A stretch of 64,000 bases of DNA from Eubacterium sp. GTDB lineage: Bacteria > Bacillota > Clostridia > Lachnospirales > Lachnospiraceae. Position 1 is the stretch's first letter. Each line of letters opens with the position of its first letter. This document shows, piece after piece, positions 60,806 through 64,000 of the stretch. The notes beneath the pieces were generated by a model. It was not told the origin of the DNA, searched no databases, and saw only the letters and a list, made by a program, of their open reading frames with translations. The translations under genes were made by a program, and so were the position numbers. The stretch is taken from NCBI GenBank assembly GCA_017477505.1, contig JAFUVQ010000002.1:1-64000 (forward strand). The letters are read 5' to 3'.

Positions 60806-62275
60806 TTAGAGTTTTGCCGGTACTCGGCTGAATGTGTTTTCAAATGCATAAGCGGCTCTTATGATCTTCTTCTCTTCAAATACCTGTCCCAGCAGCTGAA
60901 GTCCTATAGGCATTCCGTTTGAATCATAACCGCAAGGTGTTGATATTCCCGGAAGTCCTGCCAGGTTAACTGAAACAGTATATATATCACCGAGGTACAT
61001 TTTGATCGGATCACTGAGTGACTCGCCGCATTTCAGTGCGGTTGTCGGAGCTACAGGTCCGAGTATCACATCATACTTCTCAAATGCCTTGTCAAATGCC
61101 TGCTTGATGAGATTCTTCACGCGAAGTGCCTTTACATAGTATGCATCGTAGTATCCTGATGAAAGTACAAATGAGCCGAGCATGATACGGCGCTTTACTT
61201 CGGCACCGAAGCCTTCGCTTCTTGTTTTTTTGTACATATTATGAAGATCCGTGTACTCTGCGGTTCTGTAACCATACTTAACGCCATCAAATCTTTCAAG
61301 ATTTGATGATGCTTCAGCGCAGGCTATAATGTAATATGCAGGGATTGCATACTCAACCATACCCAGGTCAAATTCTTCAACTTCTGCACCAAGTGACTTG
61401 AGTGTTTCTGCAGCAGCAAGTACTGAAGCCTTTACCTCCGGATCAAGTCCTTCCCCGAAATAATCTCCCGGTATTCCTATCTTCATACCCTTAACATCAG
61501 GAATAAGCGCATCCATAAAGTTGTCTGCAGACTTATCATAGGATGTAGAATCCTTAGGATCATGTCCTGCTATTACAGAAAGCATCGCTGCACAGTCTCT
61601 GGTATCCTTTGCTATAGGTCCAATCTGATCGAGTGATGAACCATAGGCTATAAGTCCGTAACGGGAAACTCTTCCGTAAGTCGGCTTGATTCCTGTTACG
61701 CCGCAGAAGCTTGCAGGCTGTCTTATGGACCCGCCTGTATCCGACCCGAGTGCCATAGGAATCTCCCCTGCCGCAACCGAAGCAGCAGAACCGCCTGATG
61801 AACCACCCGGTACACGCGTAAGGTCATATGGATTATAGGTCGGTCCGAAATATGATGTCTCGGTTGTGCTGCCCATGGCAAACTCATCCATATTTGTTTT
61901 ACCTACTATAACTGCACCTGCGTCGATCATTCTCTGAACTGCGGTACTTGTAAATGTAGGTACAAAGTTTCCAAGTATTTTGGATGAACATGTTGTAAGC
62001 ATACCTTCAACATTCATGTTATCCTTTATCGCTATAGGTACACCCGCAAGAGGACTGAGAGCCTTTCCTTCGGCTGATGCAGCAGCTATCATTCTGTCTG
62101 CTTCCTCAGCACGCTTAATAGCCCCTTCCGTATCAACAGTTACAAAAGCATGTACCTTTTTATCTGTATTTCCGATTGCATCAAGAGCAGCCTTTGTAGC
62201 TTCTACCGAGCTTAACTCTCCTGCCGCAATCTTACTCCCCAGCTCAACGGCTGTGAGTTTCATGATATCACTCAT
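60806..62275 (-). CDS. gatA: aspartyl/glutamyl-tRNA amidotransferase subunit A
   Basis: 489 residues from the ATG at 62275 (GGAG upstream). Amidase-signature family with the Lys-cisSer-Ser triad: AIKDNMNVEG, then GSSGGSAASVAAGE and GSDTGGSIRQPASFCG. It releases ammonia from glutamine for the amidation done by GatB. The gene is in the standard gatC-gatA-gatB order. Confidence 0.97.
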   Translation of the reverse strand: MSDIMKLTAVELGSKIAAGELSSVEATKAALDAIGNTDKKVHAFVTVDTEGAIKRAEEADRMIAAASAEGKALSPLAGVPIAIKDNMNVEGMLTTCSSKILGNFVPTFTSTAVQRMIDAGAVIVGKTNMDEFAMGSTTETSYFGPTYNPYDLTRVPGGSSGGSAASVAAGEIPMALGSDTGGSIRQPASFCGVTGIKPTYGRVSRYGLIAYGSSLDQIGPIAKDTRDCAAMLSVIAGHDPKDSTSYDKSADNFMDALIPDVKGMKIGIPGDYFGEGLDPEVKASVLAAAETLKSLGAEVEEFDLGMVEYAIPAYYIIACAEASSNLERFDGVKYGYRTAEYTDLHNMYKKTRSEGFGAEVKRRIMLGSFVLSSGYYDAYYVKALRVKNLIKQAFDKAFEKYDVILGPVAPTTALKCGESLSDPIKMYLGDIYTVSVNLAGLPGISTPCGYDSNGMPIGLQLLGQVFEEKKIIRAAYAFENTFSRVPAKL

Positions 62276-62314
62276 TTCCAATCTCCTTTAATGTCTTGCC
62301 TGTTTATTCAACAA

Positions 62315-62602
62315 TTAAGCAAATGTCTTAGGTACGATGTAGCTGTCCTCTGACTTTTCCGGGGCGTTCTTAAGCATATTCACGCTATCGTCTCCGTTTG
62401 TCACAACGTCATCACGCATTACATTTGTAATAGGGAAGCTGTGGCTCATAGGCTCAACTCCTGAAACATCAAGTTCATTAAGCTTATTTACATAGTCAAG
62501 CATTTCAGACATATCTTTTTTGGCAGCCTGCTTCTCTTCTTCAGAAAGCTCAAGCTTTGCAAGAATGCCGACATATTCGATGGTTTCATCTGTAATCTGC
62601 AT
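62315..62602 (-). CDS. gatC: aspartyl/glutamyl-tRNA amidotransferase subunit C
   Basis: 95 residues. VGILAKLELSEEEKQAAKKD and MLDYVNKLNELDVSGVEPMSH are the conserved GatC segments, and the C-terminus has the expected VPKTF ending. It stabilises the GatA-GatB complex. A plus-strand inverted repeat (CCGTAACC ... GGTTACGG, 62628-62655) lies just upstream but has no T-tract on the coding strand. Confidence 0.95.
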   Translation of the reverse strand: MQITDETIEYVGILAKLELSEEEKQAAKKDMSEMLDYVNKLNELDVSGVEPMSHSFPITNVMRDDVVTNGDDSVNMLKNAPEKSEDSYIVPKTFA

Positions 62603-62719
62603 CTTATCCTCCTCGTTTCTCCAAGAGCCGTAACCATAAATGATTCCGGTTACGGTTTTTCAATACTACAAATCATCCGGGTTTTGACCGGCCTATTGTA
62701 CACAGCTGCCATTCATTTT

Positions 62720-63655
62720 TTATTGCAGGTTAACTGTGTTTGGGGCATCTTTAAATGAATAAATCGTAGTCCCTCTGTTATTAAAATATTCTACAAGCTG
62801 AGGCGCATCATAATATCCTTCCGTATCCTCAAGTATATATGAAGGACTATCCATAAATGCAGCCCTGGGATCAACTATGTCATAGAATTCAGTGGTAAGA
62901 CCCCAGTTCCCGTGATGACCGCACTGTACAAAATCCGCCTTAAGTTTCTCTTCATTTCCGGGCACTATAAACTGCTCCATCTCTTTCTGTACATCTGAAC
63001 AGAAAAGCATGCTCTCGTTCTCTCCGGAAAGCTTAAACAGAAGTGAACCGTCGTTACACTGATTATTTTCAAATGTATCGACATGGTCATCCCATGCACT
63101 TATAACTTCCATCTTAAGACCGATTATATTAAACTCATCACCGGCATGACAAACAGTCACATTATCCATATCAGCTATAGTTTCTTTATACTTATAATAA
63201 ACATCTATATTATCATAATCCTTGGCTGACTTCTCGTATGCCTCTTCGTGTACATCCGTTACGTAGATATGGTCTATCTTAATCTTCCTTCTCAGATCTT
63301 CCTCAGCCATTATGGCATTAAATGCACCGCAGTGATCATAATGAGGATGCGTGAGTATCCATGCATTGACGTGCCAGCCGTAATCCCTTATCACTGCCGC
63401 AACCTCAGGATACAGTTCTCCCCATCCTCCGTCTATAACCACCAGATTACCTGAAGGATCCACTATGGTATAGAACATCATCTGCGGCTTGTCATTTCCG
63501 CCATACTGGGTTATCAGCCAGCCTTCGGTGGGTGTATCCCCCTTAACGGAATAACTGTACAACATCTTAAGCAGAAAAAAACCTCCAAGCCCCATCAACA
63601 TGACGAGTACAAGTATAATAATGAGTTTTATAAATCTATGTTTAAATGTAATCAT
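62720..63655 (-). CDS. membrane-anchored metallo-beta-lactamase-fold protein
   Basis: 311 residues. One N-terminal membrane helix (LIIILVLVMLMGLGGFFLL), then an outer MBL-fold domain with the metal motif THPHYDHCG (HxHxDH), GGWGELYPEV and FVQCGHHGNWG, which resembles the ComEC/Rec2-type hydrolases. Substrate unknown; such secreted MBL proteins often act on nucleotides or phosphoesters. It lies between aspS and gatC, so co-transcription with tRNA-charging genes is possible. Confidence 0.85.
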   Translation of the reverse strand: MITFKHRFIKLIIILVLVMLMGLGGFFLLKMLYSYSVKGDTPTEGWLITQYGGNDKPQMMFYTIVDPSGNLVVIDGGWGELYPEVAAVIRDYGWHVNAWILTHPHYDHCGAFNAIMAEEDLRRKIKIDHIYVTDVHEEAYEKSAKDYDNIDVYYKYKETIADMDNVTVCHAGDEFNIIGLKMEVISAWDDHVDTFENNQCNDGSLLFKLSGENESMLFCSDVQKEMEQFIVPGNEEKLKADFVQCGHHGNWGLTTEFYDIVDPRAAFMDSPSYILEDTEGYYDAPQLVEYFNNRGTTIYSFKDAPNTVNLQ

Positions 63656-63664
63656 TTAATGCTG

Positions 63665-64000
63665 TTAATCCCTGACTTTAATATGAGTCTCTCTAAGCTG
63701 CATCTCAGTAACTTCATTTGGAGCACCGCACATAAGATCCTGACCGGTTCCGCTCATCGGGAATGCTATAACTTCTCTGATATTCTCTTCATTTCTGAGA
63801 AGCATGATCATACGGTCTACTCCCGGTGCCATTCCAGCATGTGGAGGTGCACCGAACTGGAATGCTGTATAGAGGGCTCCGAACTTCTGCTCAAGTACTT
63901 CCTTACTGTATCCTGCTATCTCAAATGCCTTCTCCATGATCTGCATATCATGGTTACGTACAGCTCCGCTGGAGAGCTCAACACCGTTACATACAATATC
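63665..64000 (-). CDS. aspS: aspartyl-tRNA synthetase, C-terminal part (start outside window)
   Basis: 112 codons of the 3' end; the frame is open to the window edge. The class II motif 3 region [20 protein letters not shown] and the end [19 protein letters not shown] are typical of bacterial AspRS. It charges tRNA(Asp). In organisms with GatCAB and without AsnRS it may also charge tRNA(Asn), but this cannot be judged from the fragment. Confidence 0.95.
   Translation of the reverse strand, partial: DIVCNGVELSSGAVRNHDMQIMEKAFEIAGYSKEVLEQKFGALYTAFQFGAPPHAGMAPGVDRMIMLLRNEENIREVIAFPMSGTGQDLMCGAPNEVTEMQLRETHIKVRD

Noticed and set aside
62628-62655. Inverted repeat CCGTAACC/GGTTACGG followed by TTTTT on the plus strand upstream of gatC
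   Set aside because: It resembles a terminator only for the plus strand, where no gene ends. On the coding strand there is no T-tract.

Overview
The window looks like a low-GC Firmicute chromosome of the family Lachnospiraceae (Butyrivibrio-like; inferred from gene types, no 16S is present). The evidence is SLH-anchored surface proteins, PASTA kinases, an LCP protein, GatCAB, Gram-positive ribosome binding sites and c-di-GMP-I riboswitches. Nearly everything is coded on the minus strand, so transcription runs from high to low coordinates.

Region A (1 to about 38,600) is the striking part: an island of about 38 kb holding seven Hanks-type Ser/Thr kinases (one cut by the window edge), ten proteins with FHA or FHA-like domains, two PP2C phosphatases, a vWA-TM-FHA protein, an FHA-TM-trypsin-like protease, two secreted SGNH esterases and two large SLH surface proteins. 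The kinases carry different accessory parts: N-terminal zinc ribbons, five PASTA repeats (two paralogs), an extracellular solute-binding-like domain, a C-terminal FHA domain, and a DnaJ C-terminal substrate-binding region without a J domain. The island has two start points, each with the same architecture: a consensus TTGACA-N16-TATAAT promoter whose spacer is a palindrome (ATAGTCG-N6-CGACTAT or a variant), then a c-di-GMP-I riboswitch, then an intrinsic terminator just before the first gene. One start point drives the PP2C-kinase operon (38.46 kb leftwards). The other drives the 1,899-residue SLH/BspA-like protein and the kinases below it. A third palindrome sits at the promoter of a divergent 72-residue HTH regulator. 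I infer a two-layer control (HTH repressor plus c-di-GMP) over a phospho-signalling and surface-remodelling system.

Region B (38.6-42.6 kb) holds the HTH gene, a PD-(D/E)XK (Rpn-type) transposase-like gene, a TerD-like protein of the MXAN_6230/SCO0854 type, and a degenerate tRNA-like patch with a direct repeat.

Region C (42.6-45.6 kb) is a quinol:fumarate reductase operon (membrane subunit, flavoprotein, iron-sulfur subunit). Region D (45.6-59.2 kb) is a surface polysaccharide cluster: dTDP-glucose 4,6-dehydratase, glycosyltransferases, an LCP ligase, a flippase, CMP-KDO synthetase, an HMGL-type aldolase, and a glycosyltransferase fused to a sialyltransferase-like domain. A YfbR nucleotidase and a lipoprotein are interleaved. 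Together these suggest a polymer containing an acidic KDO-like ulosonic sugar. Region E (59.3-64 kb) is housekeeping: gatCAB, a membrane-anchored metallo-beta-lactamase-fold protein and the 3' part of aspS.
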